From Planctomycetota bacterium (GTDB lineage Bacteria; Planctomycetota; Planctomycetia; Planctomycetales; Planctomycetaceae): a stretch of DNA of 13,033 nucleotides. Every line of letters begins with the position of its first letter. The first letter of the stretch is position 1. The notes beneath the pieces are model-generated. The model was not told the origin of the DNA and did not search any database. It worked only from the letters and a program-made list of their open reading frames with translations. The position numbers and the translations under genes were made by a program. The stretch spans positions 1 through 13,033 of the forward strand of contig JAPOLP010000070.1 of the NCBI GenBank assembly GCA_029977045.1, read 5' to 3'. Of the stretch, positions 1-6,978 are shown piece by piece.

Positions 1-109
1 CAGTCTCGACGGCCACGATTCGCGAGCCGCAAACGACAACCTGCCCCGGAGCATCGATCCCGCTGAGCGGACAAACAACGCGACCAGCTCGAACGAGATG
101 TGTCGTCAT
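1..109 (-). CDS. Amidohydrolase/dihydroorotase-like protein, N-terminus only (partial)
   Basis: Only the first 36 codons are in the window; the gene runs off its left edge. The ATG at 109 is preceded by AGGTG at 115-119, a suitable ribosome binding site. The peptide begins MTTHLVRAGRVVCPLSGIDA and continues with a short strand-turn-strand ending in GSRIVAVE. That is the usual opening of the composite beta-sandwich of amidohydrolase-superfamily enzymes (dihydroorotase, adenine deaminase and related deacetylases), which typically begin with a pattern like LIKGGRVVDP..G..GDV.V.DGRI.AV. The metal-binding and catalytic residues lie outside the window, so neither substrate nor activity can be judged. 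It starts 28 bp after the stop of the oxidoreductase gene on the same strand, so the two are probably co-transcribed. The family call is an inference from the N-terminal pattern alone. Confidence 0.55.
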   Translation of the reverse strand, partial: MTTHLVRAGRVVCPLSGIDAPGQVVVCGSRIVAVET

Positions 110-137
110 TGCTGCACCTGGCCGTTCGCCAAACCTT

Positions 138-1241
138 TCACAGCATCGTCAGCGGGTTCTGACGGTTTTCGAGTGGCAGACTGACGGGGCCTCCGACCCG
201 GTGCGACTCGAATGTCGCGACGATCAGCTCGGTTGCCGACCTCGCGTCGTAAACGCCGCTGATTGGCTGACGGTCGCCTTCGATGGACGAGATCAGGTCG
301 GCAGCTGCGGACTCGTTTCCGCCGTCGTGTCCGCCCTCAGTGATGGGTTCCGGCTTGCCGACGCCGCCCGACGTGATGACTTCCCACTTCGATCCGGTGC
401 GGCCCGGGGACCACGCCGGGTCTTTCAGCAGGTAGGCCGGTTTCAGGTAGCCGGACTGCATCTCGATCATTCCGCGCGAGCCGCAGATCTGCAGGCCAAA
501 CCGCCCTGCTCCGCCGCCGGCTCCGCGCTTCGACGCGAAGTAGCCGGTGACTCCGTTTTTGAAGCGGTACGTCGCCTGAATGTGATCACCGGCCAGCGGG
601 CCGATGCCTTCGTTGCCCTCTGCGACGTGCACCTTCGTGACGGGCTTGCCGTCCTGACGCACGGTCGCGAAGCAGGACTCCGCGTCACCGACGAGTGCGC
701 GCGTCAGGTCGAGCATGTGAGTTCCGAGCACCCAGAGATCCTCGCCGCCGCCTCGCCGGGTGTCTTCTTTGCCTCGGGCTCGGACTTCGAGGACGTCGCC
801 GATTTCACCCTCACGAATCAGCCGTTTAACAACGCCCAACACGGGCGAGTAGCGGTTCGTGTGAGCGATCGCGAACTTGAGGTGCCGCATCTCGCAGGCC
901 TGAACGACTTCGTCCGCCTGAGCGAGCGTCTGGCAGAACGGCTTCTCCATATAAATGTGGCAGCCGTGCTCGGCGCAGGCGATCGCGAGGTCGCGGTGCT
1001 GATCGATCCAGCGCGGGCAGATCACGGCAATGTTCAGCCGCTCGGCCTGCAGCATCTTTCGATAGTCGGCGTAACCCTTTGCGGCTCCAGTTCGCTTAAG
1101 TCCTGCTTCGCGACCACCGTCGTGCGGATCGGCGAGGGCGACGACTTCGCAGTCCTCGCGATGCTGCCACGGAATGTCGAGCCCGTGCCCGTAGTTGCCG
1201 CGGCCCGTGTGACCGATGATTCCGACCCGGTACTTCGCCAT
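138..1241 (-). CDS. Gfo/Idh/MocA family NAD(P)-dependent oxidoreductase
   Basis: A 367-residue protein of the usual size for this family, which oxidises or reduces sugars, inositols and related polyols with NAD(P). The N-terminal Rossmann fold opens with VGIIGHTGRGNYGHG (residues 6-20), a variant glycine-rich dinucleotide loop. The family's cofactor/substrate motif appears as MEKPF (E99, K100, P101). The C-terminal domain carries GTHMLDL (173-179), with a histidine and aspartate in the position of the catalytic pair, and then beta-strands of the open-faced sheet. The ATG at 1241 was chosen because GGAGAG lies at 1248-1253 and because homology to the Rossmann fold starts at once; the open frame extends 25 codons further upstream without a recognisable domain. 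There is no signal peptide, so it is probably cytoplasmic. An amidohydrolase-like gene follows 28 bp downstream, which suggests a small carbohydrate-catabolic operon. Substrate unknown; the family is large in planctomycetes. Confidence 0.9.
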   Translation of the reverse strand: MAKYRVGIIGHTGRGNYGHGLDIPWQHREDCEVVALADPHDGGREAGLKRTGAAKGYADYRKMLQAERLNIAVICPRWIDQHRDLAIACAEHGCHIYMEKPFCQTLAQADEVVQACEMRHLKFAIAHTNRYSPVLGVVKRLIREGEIGDVLEVRARGKEDTRRGGGEDLWVLGTHMLDLTRALVGDAESCFATVRQDGKPVTKVHVAEGNEGIGPLAGDHIQATYRFKNGVTGYFASKRGAGGGAGRFGLQICGSRGMIEMQSGYLKPAYLLKDPAWSPGRTGSKWEVITSGGVGKPEPITEGGHDGGNESAAADLISSIEGDRQPISGVYDARSATELIVATFESHRVGGPVSLPLENRQNPLTML

Positions 1242-1381
1242 GAGTGACTCTCCAGCGACTGGCCGCGTCGACTGCGGCAATGCTGTTTGAACTTGCGGCC
1301 TCACGATAATCCCCACGCGAAACAGCGGCCAGCGAACGCATTGGCGGGTTACGATCGGTTGAGACCGCGATCCGCCGCGGC

Positions 1382-1409
1382 TTGCGTTCGAGGAGGCACG
1401 ACTTAGGAT
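1382..1409 (+). promoter_or_regulatory. Possible sigma70-type promoter for pgk
   Basis: TTGCGT at 1382-1387 and TAGGAT at 1404-1409 are separated by 16 bp. They match the housekeeping consensus at roughly 3-4 of 6 positions each. Transcription from here would give a leader of about 90 nt before pgk. This is a pattern match only; planctomycete promoters are poorly characterised. Confidence 0.25.
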
Positions 1410-1466
1410 CCCGCCTCCAACACAAGACCTCGAGCGCCGCTCTCGTTTCGACTCCGATCATTTCGT

Positions 1467-1491
1467 CACGCTCGGCTGAGCGTGCGTTTTT
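1467..1491 (+). promoter_or_regulatory. Terminator-like hairpin plus T tract in the pgk leader
   Basis: CACGCTC (1467-1473) and GAGCGTG (1478-1484) form a perfect 7-bp stem with a 4-base loop GGCT. The stem is followed after two bases by five T residues (1487-1491). It lies only 13 bp before the pgk ATG and ends just before the Shine-Dalgarno AGGA at 1495-1498. It has the form of a small intrinsic terminator or attenuator. It could equally be a leader structure that affects ribosome access or mRNA stability. No alternative antiterminator pairing was found by eye. Confidence 0.45.
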
Positions 1492-1504
1492 CTCAGGACT
1501 CATC

Positions 1505-2704
1505 ATGGCCAAGAAGACTGTTGCTGACGTTGACGTTTCCGGTAAGCGAGTGCTCGTGCGAGTCGACTTCAACGTGCCACTCGACGACAGTCAGAACGTC
1601 ACCGACGACCTGCGAATCCGCATGGCGTTGCCGACGATTCAGTCCATTCTCGAACGCGGCGGTCGAGTGATTCTGATGAGCCATCTCGGGCGTCCGAAGG
1701 GCGAAGCCGTTGCGTCGATGAGCCTGAAGCCGGCTGCTGAAAAGCTCGCCGAGCTGCTCGGCCAGGACGTCGAGTTCGCGACTGATACCGTTGGTGACGA
1801 TGCCGCGGCAAAGGTCCCTGCTCTGCAGGATGGCCAGGTGCTGGTGCTCGAAAACGTGCGATTCAATCCGGGCGAAGACCGTAAGTCCGACGACAGTGTC
1901 AAAGAGCCGTTCGCTGAAACGCTGGCGTCATTCGCGGACGTGTACGTCAACGATGCCTTCGGAACGTGTCACCGGACCGATTCGTCGATGTACCTGGTGC
2001 CGCTGAAGATGGCCGGCAAGCCGCGCGTTACCGGTGGCCTGGTGCAGAAGGAAATCCGCTACCTCGCCGAGACGATCGGCAATCCGGAACGCCCGTTCGT
2101 CGCGATCGTTGGCGGGGCAAAGGTCTCCGACAAGATCAACGTGATCCGCAATCTGCTGACGGTCTGCGACAAGGTGCTGATCGGTGGCGCGATGGCTTAC
2201 ACGTTTGAACTCGCGAAGGGCAACCATGTCGGCAAGAGCCTCGTCGAACCGGACAAGGTCGAGCTGGCTAAAGAACTGATGGCCTCTGCCGGCGACAAGC
2301 TTGAGCTGCCCGTCGACACGCACTGCGGTGACGACTTCAACGCCGATTGCAACAAGGTCGTCGTCACTGCCGGTCAGATTCCGGACGACTTCGAGGGTCT
2401 GGACATCGGCCCGGAAACCGCCAAGCGTTATGCCGAACTGGTCAGCTCAGCGAAGACCGTCGTCTGGAACGGCCCGATGGGTGTCTGCGAAATGCCGCCA
2501 TTCGACGCCGGCACTCGGATCGTTGCCGAAGCGATTGCGAACAGCGGCGCGACGAGCATCATCGGCGGCGGCGACAGCGCAGCGGCGATCCAGCAGCTCG
2601 GATTCGGCGACAAGGTCACTCACATCAGCACCGGCGGCGGCGCCAGCCTCGAAATGCTCGAAGGCAAGAAGTTCGAAGCCGTCGAACTGCTCGACGAAGA
2701 GTAG
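1505..2704 (+). CDS. pgk: Phosphoglycerate kinase
   Basis: A 399-residue cytoplasmic enzyme that transfers phosphate between 1,3-bisphosphoglycerate and ADP in glycolysis and gluconeogenesis; the length is typical for bacteria. The N-terminal substrate domain shows RVDFNVPL (19-26), the phosphoglycerate-binding SHLGRPKG (59-66) and NDAFGTCHR (149-157). The nucleotide domain shows GGAKVSDK (203-210), WNGPMGVCE (321-329), the phosphate-binding GGGDSAAA (354-361) and HISTGGGASLEMLEGK near the end. All expected motifs are present and uninterrupted. The ATG at 1505 is chosen because it has AGGA at 1495-1498 and begins the conserved MAKKTVADVDVSGKRVLVR. The open frame continues 41 codons upstream to 1382, but that stretch is non-conserved and covers the leader hairpin. 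It stands alone: the gene upstream is divergent and the one downstream is convergent, so pgk is probably monocistronic. Confidence 0.98.
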   Translation: MAKKTVADVDVSGKRVLVRVDFNVPLDDSQNVTDDLRIRMALPTIQSILERGGRVILMSHLGRPKGEAVASMSLKPAAEKLAELLGQDVEFATDTVGDDAAAKVPALQDGQVLVLENVRFNPGEDRKSDDSVKEPFAETLASFADVYVNDAFGTCHRTDSSMYLVPLKMAGKPRVTGGLVQKEIRYLAETIGNPERPFVAIVGGAKVSDKINVIRNLLTVCDKVLIGGAMAYTFELAKGNHVGKSLVEPDKVELAKELMASAGDKLELPVDTHCGDDFNADCNKVVVTAGQIPDDFEGLDIGPETAKRYAELVSSAKTVVWNGPMGVCEMPPFDAGTRIVAEAIANSGATSIIGGGDSAAAIQQLGFGDKVTHISTGGGASLEMLEGKKFEAVELLDEE

Positions 2705-2714
2705 GAATTGTCGG

Positions 2715-2740
2715 CCGGACCATGCGGCGCGCCGGTCCGG
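2715..2740. terminator. Inverted repeat between convergent pgk and DUF1583-like genes
   Basis: CCGGACC (2715-2721) and GGTCCGG (2734-2740) form a perfect 7-bp GC-rich stem around a 12-base loop that itself contains GGCGCGCC. It occupies the 45-bp gap between two convergent stop codons, the expected place for a bidirectional terminator. There is no T tract on either side, so intrinsic termination is uncertain; it may act with Rho or as an mRNA 3'-end stabiliser. Confidence 0.45.
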
Positions 2741-2749
2741 GATCCGGGC

Positions 2750-5410
2750 TCACTCGGAAGCAGTCGTGATCTGTTCGGCTCGAATCTGGAGTCGTTGCCA
2801 GAGCACCGTCGACGCTCCTACTCCGTCCACAATCGAGTACGCGGTGCTCATCAGACGCAGGCCACCGGGGATCGTCGGTACGGTCGGAACTGTTTCGACG
2901 TGAATCAGACGGAAGACTGCCGAGTCGTTTTCGGCGAGCAGACAGTAAAGCTGGTCTCCGCGGCGGGCGAGTCTCAGCGTGCCGGACGTCGCCTCTTCCG
3001 CGGTCTCGCCAACGAAACTGACGATGTCGTTGCCGGCTCGATTACGGTTGAACTGGCACTGAACGATCTGGCGATCGTGGCTGTCTGGCCGTCGCAGCGT
3101 GCCGCGAAAGATGCCTGAGTGTGTCTTCTCCGCATCGGTGGTGATCGCCTTGAGAAAAATGCCATTTGACGAATCAAACTGGCCGGCGGAAACAAAGTCG
3201 GAAAACCTGGCCTGCACATCAAAGTCGCCGTGTAGTTTCAGGTTGGGTGACAGCCAGCCCTCCGAGTATCCCTTCGGGCCTTGAACGAGCAGCCACACGC
3301 CTTCATCGGGAGCGACGGTTTCCTCAGCGCTTTCACCGGCGACCTCAAACTTGCCCTTGGGCAGGCCGTCCTTTGCGAAGTCGTGCTCGAAGACTGCCGT
3401 GAGTTCGGGCAGCTTTTCATCAAGGAATGCGAGGTCATTACTCGACAGTTCCTGCTCGTCGGCGGGCGGCAGAGTCTTTGGCCAATCGCCTCGCCACACA
3501 ATGTTGCGGACACGAGCTTCGGTCTGATCCGCCCAGTGAAAGAGTCCGAAGGTCCGCAGGTTGGCTGGGTCGACCGGGCCTTGATAAATCGATTGGCCGT
3601 TGAGCAGCAGTTCGATCGTGTCGCCAGCCAGCGTCAGTCGCAGTTTGTTCCAGCCGTTGTCACGCAGGCTGGTGGGAGCAATCGCGAGGTCAGTCGTTTC
3701 GAGAGGGGACAACCCGGTTCGATCGAATGCGGCGTCGGTGATCCAGTGTTGCCGAACACCGTCGCGGCTGATGACGAACGCCTGCCGGTCGAGGGCCGGA
3801 TAAACAGCGGACGTCCCCTCGTCGTAATAAAACTCGTACTCAATCGTGCCGTCTTCGAGCAGCGGGCGGTGATACTGCAGCAGCCGCTCGACATCGAAGC
3901 CATCGTGCCAGGGTTCGTGCTGGCCGATAATCGCCGGTCCGGAAAGCAGCCCGAACGAGTATTGCCAGTAGGCGCCGTCGCCGTCGAGCGGTTCGCCGTG
4001 GTACGCGTGCCAGCCGGTCAGGTCAGGATTGGTCGATAGCTGAATCTGCTCGGGAATCTTCGGGTTGCCAGTGATTCTCAGATTCCGCACGCCGCCGTTC
4101 GTGTACGACGGGCTGCGGACGGCCAGCCACGGATCGCGACCGATCGGAAGCGGTTCGGTGTGAATCAGACGACCGTTGAAGTACGTCAAGCTTTTTCCGT
4201 CGCGTACGACGACTCGATAGCGAATCCAGTCACTGCTGTCGGTCAGCCGTGGCTCGACCGGACCACCGGGCCGACCTCCGCGGAACGTTCCTAGACCGTA
4301 GGAAGCGTGGTCGTAGATCGGGGCGACGTACGTACCGGCAACAATCAGATGGCTGTCTCGCCAGCCGAAACTGCTGACGTCGCATTCGATCGTAAAGTCG
4401 CCCAGCAGCGGGATACGGTAGTAGAGAAAATCATCGTCGTGGCTGGTGATGTTGTTGGCGTGGCCTCGCGAGAGAAACCACTCAGTGTTTGGCAGTCCTG
4501 TTCCGCGAGTCCATTGATTCGTTCTGCTGACCGGAGCCCAGTTCTGCAGCGAGACTCTCGGCCTGTCGAAACTGAGCGAGTGAAGCCGGCCTGCTGAACC
4601 CGTCACCCAGCGGTCCCAGGCAGGCGGACCGTTTGCGAAACCATCCCTTACCTGTGTCTGCAGCATCCGATGGAGGGCTTCCGTCACGATCTCGCGCGTC
4701 TGTTCGTGCTGCAGGCATTCGTGAACGGCCAGCGTTTCCGGCCAGCGATTTCGGAACTCAGGACGAGTTGAACTCACAACGCGGGCAAACAGTTCGTCAA
4801 GACTGATCAGCGCCTGATCGAAGTTGCCGAGTGCGACATCAACGAGTCCCAGCATCGCGAGCCGGCAACGCTGCTGAATCTCTCCGCGTGGAGTTGCTGG
4901 CTGAATCTTCGTACGAAGCTCCGGCAGTCGTTGTAATTCCGCTGCCAGGTGGATCAGATCGAGTGCCGGAGAGATAAGTTCGCCGCCGGTGGGAACCCGC
5001 GAGGCTCCATTGCTGGCGGCGGCGGTGACTCGTTGCTCTTCGAGTCGACTTCGGACAGGCGGCGCTGGATGCGTTGGCGAGAAGTCAACCGCCAGGCGAA
5101 ACGTCTCGTGATCGAGCCCCGGCAGCACCCAGTTCGACAGAAATTCAAAACGCTGCTCGGGCGACATGGCCAATGCCCGGCGATGAACAACGAGTGCCGC
5201 TTCCTCAACATGCTGATCCGCGAAGATGGCTCCGAGCGTTCGTCGCATCGGCACTGTCGAGTCAGTCGACTCGACATCACTGGCAGACGCTTCCGTCGTC
5301 AGCCCGATCCAGAGCTGGCCAACAATCAGCAGCAGCGCCGCCTGACGCAGGCATGACGATCCGATGGAAAGCAGTCGGACGCAGGCAGCAGAGATACGGG
5401 AAGCAGTCAT
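2750..5410 (-). CDS. Large secreted planctomycete protein, DUF1583-like, with repeated beta-sandwich modules
   Basis: An 886-residue protein of unknown function. The N-terminus has a signal peptide: arginine-containing start, hydrophobic core about residues 22-39 and a likely cleavage site after ASA (42-44). It should therefore be exported. Residues about 50-300 look helical. Residues about 305-880 look like three successive jelly-roll (LamG/concanavalin-like) modules, judged by recurring strand motifs: GDFTIECDVSSF (337-348) with FNGRLIHTEPLP and VRNLRITG; DGTIEYEFYYDE (520-531) with LLNGQSIYQGP and VRNIVWRGDWP; and GDFDVQARFSDF (728-739) with LWQRLQIRAE near the C-terminus. No catalytic motif was recognised. 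The general form matches the planctomycete-restricted DUF1583 proteins, but that assignment is from memory. The ATG at 5410 lacks a clear ribosome binding site but fits the signal peptide, and a TATAAT box lies 47 bp upstream. It lies 122 bp downstream of waaA on the same strand. Confidence 0.7.
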   Translation of the reverse strand: MTASRISAACVRLLSIGSSCLRQAALLLIVGQLWIGLTTEASASDVESTDSTVPMRRTLGAIFADQHVEEAALVVHRRALAMSPEQRFEFLSNWVLPGLDHETFRLAVDFSPTHPAPPVRSRLEEQRVTAAASNGASRVPTGGELISPALDLIHLAAELQRLPELRTKIQPATPRGEIQQRCRLAMLGLVDVALGNFDQALISLDELFARVVSSTRPEFRNRWPETLAVHECLQHEQTREIVTEALHRMLQTQVRDGFANGPPAWDRWVTGSAGRLHSLSFDRPRVSLQNWAPVSRTNQWTRGTGLPNTEWFLSRGHANNITSHDDDFLYYRIPLLGDFTIECDVSSFGWRDSHLIVAGTYVAPIYDHASYGLGTFRGGRPGGPVEPRLTDSSDWIRYRVVVRDGKSLTYFNGRLIHTEPLPIGRDPWLAVRSPSYTNGGVRNLRITGNPKIPEQIQLSTNPDLTGWHAYHGEPLDGDGAYWQYSFGLLSGPAIIGQHEPWHDGFDVERLLQYHRPLLEDGTIEYEFYYDEGTSAVYPALDRQAFVISRDGVRQHWITDAAFDRTGLSPLETTDLAIAPTSLRDNGWNKLRLTLAGDTIELLLNGQSIYQGPVDPANLRTFGLFHWADQTEARVRNIVWRGDWPKTLPPADEQELSSNDLAFLDEKLPELTAVFEHDFAKDGLPKGKFEVAGESAEETVAPDEGVWLLVQGPKGYSEGWLSPNLKLHGDFDVQARFSDFVSAGQFDSSNGIFLKAITTDAEKTHSGIFRGTLRRPDSHDRQIVQCQFNRNRAGNDIVSFVGETAEEATSGTLRLARRGDQLYCLLAENDSAVFRLIHVETVPTVPTIPGGLRLMSTAYSIVDGVGASTVLWQRLQIRAEQITTASE

Positions 5411-5456
5411 CAGACAACCAGGCTGTCGAGGGTCTCAGACGGCGTTCGGGCACGAC

Positions 5457-5462
5457 ATTATA
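5457..5462 (-). promoter_or_regulatory. Consensus -10 box (TATAAT) upstream of the DUF1583-like gene
   Basis: Read on the minus strand, a perfect TATAAT lies 46 bases before the ATG at 5410 in the 122-bp gap after waaA. It would give a leader of about 40 nt. The -35 region at 17 bp spacing (GATTTC) is weak. AT-rich hexamers are rare in this GC-rich sequence, which makes the match more notable. It suggests that the DUF1583-like gene can be transcribed independently of waaA. Confidence 0.45.
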
Positions 5463-5532
5463 CAGTCGCTGAACTCGCCGAAATCACGCGGCGGGGGGCA
5501 TCCCAGGTACGTCCGACGGGAGACTGAACCTG

Positions 5533-6978
5533 TCAGGCTGCGTAACGCTGAGATTTCGATGACTCGTTGCCGCAGAGGTCGTCGACAGTTTTTGCGGTTG
5601 CCCCACGCTGCGAAACGACGAACTGCTGAGCTCGCTGGCCCATCGCAGCTGCGGCAATTGGGTTGGCGATCCAGTTATCGATCGTTGTTGCCAGCGAGTC
5701 GGCGTCGGTGACGACGGTCGCTGCGTCGATGGCGAGCAGCGCCTCGACAGTATCGCGAAAGTTGCGGGTGTTCGGACCGAAACAGACTGCAGCTCCGTAG
5801 CCAGCCGGCTCGATCATGTTCTGCCCGCCACGGTTGGTGAGGCTTCCACCGACGAAGGCGAAGTCGGCGAGGCCCCAGCAGGCCGAGAGCTCGCCGAGCG
5901 TGTCGAGCAGGATGATCGGCCTGCCATGTTTAGCGGAACGGCGCGAGCCGTCCGGCACGTCGGAAATTGACTCACGAGGGCCGGAGGGCTTGCGTCCTTC
6001 CCCTATCTGTTGCGCCGGCCTGACGACTGTCGCACAGTGGCTGCGACGGAGAAGTGGCTGGCCGGATGACGTTACCCATTCGGCGACTTCCTCGAAGCGC
6101 TCCTTGTGTCTGGGGACGAGGATCAGACGCAGGTCAGGGGCGGTCTTGCGAGCCTGTTGCCAGGCGGCGATGGCGATCTCTTCCTCCGGAGCCTGCGTGC
6201 TGCCAGCAATGAAGACCCGCTCGCCGGGCTGGATGCCAAAGGCGTATCGCAGAGCCACCGTGCGGTCGTTGTCGCGCCGGGTTTCAATTCCGTCGAACTT
6301 GACCGAACCGGTGATAGCGAGCCGCTCAGGTGCTGCTCCGAGAGCGAGGAAGCGTTCCGCGTACGCGTCGTTCTGCACGGCGATCCGATCGAACGACTGC
6401 AGCAGCGGACGCAGCAGCCACTTCAGTTTTGAGTAGCCTCGGAAGCTGTGCTCGCTCAGCCGGCCATTGATCAGCGACAGCGGCACGCCGGATCGACGCA
6501 TCGCGACGACGATGTTCGGCCAGAGTTCCAGTTCGACGAGGACAAAGCGAGTCGGCTTCAGACGCTGGATCGCCGCGTTGACGGCCCATGTAAAGTCGAG
6601 CGGACAGTAGCAGATGAGTACGTCCGGGTATTTCTCACGGGCGACCGCGTGCCCTGTTGAGGTTGTCGTTGAAATGACAACTTCGGCGGACGGCTCGCGG
6701 CGCTGCAGTTCGGCGAGGATCGATCGCAGCAGCAGGACTTCGCCGACACTGACTGCGTGGAACCAGTAACGCTGCTTGCCCGGATCCACTGGTGGCAGCT
6801 TCGCTACGCGACCGAGCAGCTTCTCGCCCCAGCCGGTTCGGTACTTGCCCTGCGTGACGGCGCGGCAGATCAGCAGCGGCGAGAGCGCCAGCAGCAGCGC
6901 GGCGTAAGCGACGTTCAGTAGCCAGCCGAAGGCTCGCGACAGGACGATCGACGAGTTGTCAGAACCCGAGTCACTCAC
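5533..6978 (-). CDS. waaA: 3-deoxy-D-manno-octulosonic acid (Kdo) transferase WaaA/KdtA
   Basis: A 481-residue GT-B glycosyltransferase that adds Kdo from CMP-Kdo to lipid A precursor at the inner membrane during lipopolysaccharide synthesis. A hydrophobic N-terminal anchor (about 16-40) precedes the RxGWGE motif (R47-E52), where E52 matches the general base of the family. Further family motifs are HAVSVGEV (74-81), ISTTTSTG (102-109), ELELWPN (149-155), NGRLSE (171-176), GSVKFD (224-229), VPRHKERF (288-295), FVGGSL (375-380), GGQN..E (384-390) and GPNTRNF (401-407). Its start is GTG at 6978, overlapping the stop of the L,D-transpeptidase gene as GTGA, which points to translational coupling. 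The protein is longer than the approximately 425 residues of the E. coli enzyme: about 30 residues (roughly 320-351) sit between RRS and the LLDTLGEL strand, and this extra DNA is palindromic. Confidence 0.95.
   Translation of the reverse strand: MSDSGSDNSSIVLSRAFGWLLNVAYAALLLALSPLLICRAVTQGKYRTGWGEKLLGRVAKLPPVDPGKQRYWFHAVSVGEVLLLRSILAELQRREPSAEVVISTTTSTGHAVAREKYPDVLICYCPLDFTWAVNAAIQRLKPTRFVLVELELWPNIVVAMRRSGVPLSLINGRLSEHSFRGYSKLKWLLRPLLQSFDRIAVQNDAYAERFLALGAAPERLAITGSVKFDGIETRRDNDRTVALRYAFGIQPGERVFIAGSTQAPEEEIAIAAWQQARKTAPDLRLILVPRHKERFEEVAEWVTSSGQPLLRRSHCATVVRPAQQIGEGRKPSGPRESISDVPDGSRRSAKHGRPIILLDTLGELSACWGLADFAFVGGSLTNRGGQNMIEPAGYGAAVCFGPNTRNFRDTVEALLAIDAATVVTDADSLATTIDNWIANPIAAAAMGQRAQQFVVSQRGATAKTVDDLCGNESSKSQRYAA
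5926..6015 (-). repeat. Palindromic repeat-like insertion inside the waaA reading frame
   Basis: This stretch encodes the extra segment of WaaA around IGEGRKPSGPRESISD followed by VPDGSRRSAKHG, rich in R, P, S and G, unlike the flanking fold. The DNA holds two hairpins. CGGAACGGC (5934-5942) pairs with GCCGTCCG (5947-5954) around GCGA, with one bulged A. GGAGGGC (5983-5989) pairs with GTCCTTC (5994-6000) around TTGC, using two G-T pairs. The inserted unit keeps the reading frame. The combination resembles in-frame palindromic elements known from other bacteria (for example Rickettsia palindromic elements). Whether other copies exist in this genome cannot be seen here. Confidence 0.5.

Noticed and set aside
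201..1247. Long plus-strand open frame (348 codons) opposite the Gfo/Idh gene
   Set aside because: No domain is recognisable, and it is the antisense frame of a gene with clear family motifs and a ribosome binding site; such long shadows are common in GC-rich DNA.
1242..1316. N-terminal extension of the Gfo/Idh gene to 1316
   Set aside because: The 25 extra residues are polar and non-conserved, and GGAGAG precedes the ATG at 1241.
1382..1504. Extension of pgk to an upstream start adding 41 residues
   Set aside because: The added residues resemble no phosphoglycerate kinase and cover the leader hairpin; the ATG at 1505 has a proper ribosome binding site and the conserved N-terminus.
3281..4039. 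Plus-strand open frame of 252 codons opposite the DUF1583-like gene
   Set aside because: It is antisense to a continuous 886-residue protein with a signal peptide, and its own translation shows no recognisable motif.
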